Source of the DNA: Agrobacterium rubi TR3 = NBRC 13261
GTDB taxonomy: Bacteria; Pseudomonadota; Alphaproteobacteria; Rhizobiales; Rhizobiaceae
Assembly: GCF_000739935.1 (NCBI RefSeq)
Contig: NZ_BBJU01000001.1
Coordinates: 1-64,000 of the forward strand
Length of the DNA stretch: 64,000 bases
Direction: 5' to 3'
Below are positions 62,931 to 64,000 of this stretch, piece by piece. Numbering within the stretch: the first letter of the stretch is position 1; every line of letters begins with the position of its first letter. Below the pieces are notes generated by a model, which worked only from the letters and a program-made list of their open reading frames with translations, ran no database searches and was not told where the DNA came from. The position numbers and the translations under genes were made by a program.

Positions 62931-63818
62931 ATGCAAAAAGGTTTTCTACTGGGGTTGCTCGCCTATGCCAGCTTTTCCTGTGGAGACGCCACCATCAAGT
63001 CGTTGGGCTCGCAGGTCAGCGTCTTCGAGATCGGCTTTTTCAGCATTCTGTCGTCCGCATCCCTCATTTTCTTTCTGAAACCGAAGGAAGAACGCTGGCG
63101 TCATTTCTGGCGCATGAGCAGACCCTGGGCCGTACATGGGCGGGCAATCTCCGGCCTCTTCGCGGGTATTTTGGGCATCTACGCCTTTACCAGCGTGCCG
63201 CTGGCCGAAGCCTATGCGCTGATTTTCCTCTCTCCGCTCTTCGTCACGATTCTCTCGGCACTGGTGCTGAAGGAAGATATCGGGCTGTGGCGCTGGTCGG
63301 CGGTCATGGCCGGTATCGTCGGCGTGTTTCTGGTGGTGCGCCCTGGTTTCAAGACGCTGGAACTCGGACATTTCGCAGCGCTCTGCGTCGCCTTTCTGGC
63401 GGGCCTGACCATCGTTCTCCTGCGGTCGCTCGCCGGGCGGGAAAAGCGCACATCGATCATGGGTGTGCTCATCCTCTATGGACTGACATTCAATGGCATC
63501 CTGATGATCCCGGATTTTCAGGTGCCGACACTGAACCAGATCGGCGCTTTCATCGTCATCGGCATGTGCACGGCTGTGGGTCAGATAACCTTGCTGACGG
63601 CGACGAAGATTGCGCCCGCCAGCCAGATCGCACCATCGCACTACTCTCAGATATTGTGGGCTGTCGCTATCGGTGCGTCGTTCTTCGGGGAGTATCCTGA
63701 CGCGCTGGCGATTTGCGGTCTGGTGGTCATCGCATCGGCCGGATTGCTGACAATGATGCGTGAGAAAATCCGTCTTGGCGTCGTGCGCTGGAACCCGTTT
63801 TTCCGCAATCGCCTGTAA
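62931..63818 (+). CDS. DMT-superfamily (EamA) transporter
   Basis: A 295-residue membrane protein with ten predicted helices in two EamA repeats (FLLGLLAYASFSCGDATIKSLG...IYAFTSVPLAEAYALIFLSPLFVTILSALVLKEDI; ATKIAPASQIAPSHYSQILWAVAIGASFFGEYP). It is probably an exporter of amino acids or other small metabolites; the substrate is unknown. The ATG at 62931 starts directly at the first helix. It is convergent with the LysR-type gene. Confidence 0.88.
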   Translation: MQKGFLLGLLAYASFSCGDATIKSLGSQVSVFEIGFFSILSSASLIFFLKPKEERWRHFWRMSRPWAVHGRAISGLFAGILGIYAFTSVPLAEAYALIFLSPLFVTILSALVLKEDIGLWRWSAVMAGIVGVFLVVRPGFKTLELGHFAALCVAFLAGLTIVLLRSLAGREKRTSIMGVLILYGLTFNGILMIPDFQVPTLNQIGAFIVIGMCTAVGQITLLTATKIAPASQIAPSHYSQILWAVAIGASFFGEYPDALAICGLVVIASAGLLTMMREKIRLGVVRWNPFFRNRL

Positions 63819-64000
63819 TCAGGCGTTGCTCGCGCCGCTACCCACCTCGTCCAACAGCCAGTTTTGAAAGGCGCGCGCCAGCACATTGTCCTGCCGCCCT
63901 TCCGGCAAGGCGATGTAGTAGCTGTTTTCGGTTTGCAGCGGCACGTCGAACACCACGTTCAACAGGCCGGATTTCAATTCCGCTTCAATCAGATATTTCG
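63819..64000 (-). CDS. LysR-family regulator, C-terminal fragment (runs off window)
   Basis: Only the last 60 codons are present: KYLIEAELKSGLLNVVFDVPLQTENSYYIALPEGRQDNVLARAFQNWLLDEV. This matches the end of the effector-binding domain of GcvA-type LysR regulators (SGxLV.PF......YYLvxP....xxxxxaFrxWL). The remainder lies beyond 64000. It is one base from the DMT gene stop, convergent. Confidence 0.7.
   Translation of the reverse strand, partial: KYLIEAELKSGLLNVVFDVPLQTENSYYIALPEGRQDNVLARAFQNWLLDEVGSGASNA

Noticed and set aside
1-64000. CRISPR array, tRNA or rRNA genes
   Set aside because: No regularly spaced repeats and no tRNA cloverleaf or rRNA core sequence were noticed by eye; a tRNAscan or CRISPR search was not possible.

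Overview
The window looks like accessory/secondary-replicon DNA of a Rhizobiaceae alphaproteobacterium, most likely Agrobacterium or a close Rhizobium relative. This is inferred from G+C-rich coding sequence, the GCG_CRPN and PRC-barrel small proteins, the NasT/NasS nitrate system, the lspL/rkpK-type UDP-sugar genes and the abundance of ABC and MFS transporters with dedicated AraC, LysR and GntR regulators. No rRNA, tRNA, CRISPR array or replication origin was seen.

Layout. 0-2.3 kb: a broken large serine recombinase abutting a 5'-truncated aldo/keto reductase, an insertion scar. 2.3-7.3 kb: small stress-type and hypothetical genes, an AraC regulator divergent from a DUF2000 protein, DUF1810, and a DEDDh exonuclease translationally coupled to a small unknown. 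7.8-11.5 kb: a three-gene operon of FadL-type outer-membrane channel, sugar-lactone oxidase and D-threonine-aldolase-like PLP enzyme. 11.9-14.1 kb: DUF2147, an SDR pseudogene with two in-frame stops, and a dihydroflavonol-reductase-like SDR. 14.4-19.9 kb: a carbohydrate operon (FGGY kinase, class II aldolase, class III aminotransferase, and a metal-site-less aldolase homologue) behind an AraC regulator. 20.2-22.8 kb: divergent MFS transporter and coniferyl-aldehyde-type dehydrogenase. 22.8-24.1 kb: a graveyard of three gene remnants.

24.2-34.2 kb: a LysR regulator divergent from a ten-kilobase catabolic operon. It has a peptide-type ABC importer (two permeases, binding protein, fused double ATPase), a creatininase-family amidohydrolase, an RraA-fold protein, a cytoplasmic gamma-glutamyltransferase and an N-formylglutamate-amidohydrolase-like enzyme. 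This set suggests import and stepwise hydrolysis of a small amide or gamma-glutamyl compound that I cannot identify.

35.4-48.1 kb: recQ, then the complete assimilatory nitrate module on the minus strand: nasT, nasS, nrtA, nrtB, nrtD-type ATPase, nirB, nirD and nasA. The nrtA leader carries a consensus-spaced sigma-54 promoter, a candidate NtrC site, an ANTAR-type hexaloop hairpin and an intrinsic terminator, so nitrogen status should control initiation and nitrate should control antitermination.

48.3-55.0 kb: GntR regulator, asparagine permease and asparaginase, PQQ glucose dehydrogenase and a periplasmic repeat protein. 55.2-58.4 kb: a cobalamin riboswitch controlling a corrinoid-type ABC importer. 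58.5-64.0 kb: a small gene interrupted by an amber codon behind three tandem hairpins, UDP-glucuronate epimerase and UDP-glucose dehydrogenase, an adenylate cyclase, a DMT exporter, and the 3' end of a LysR gene running off the window.
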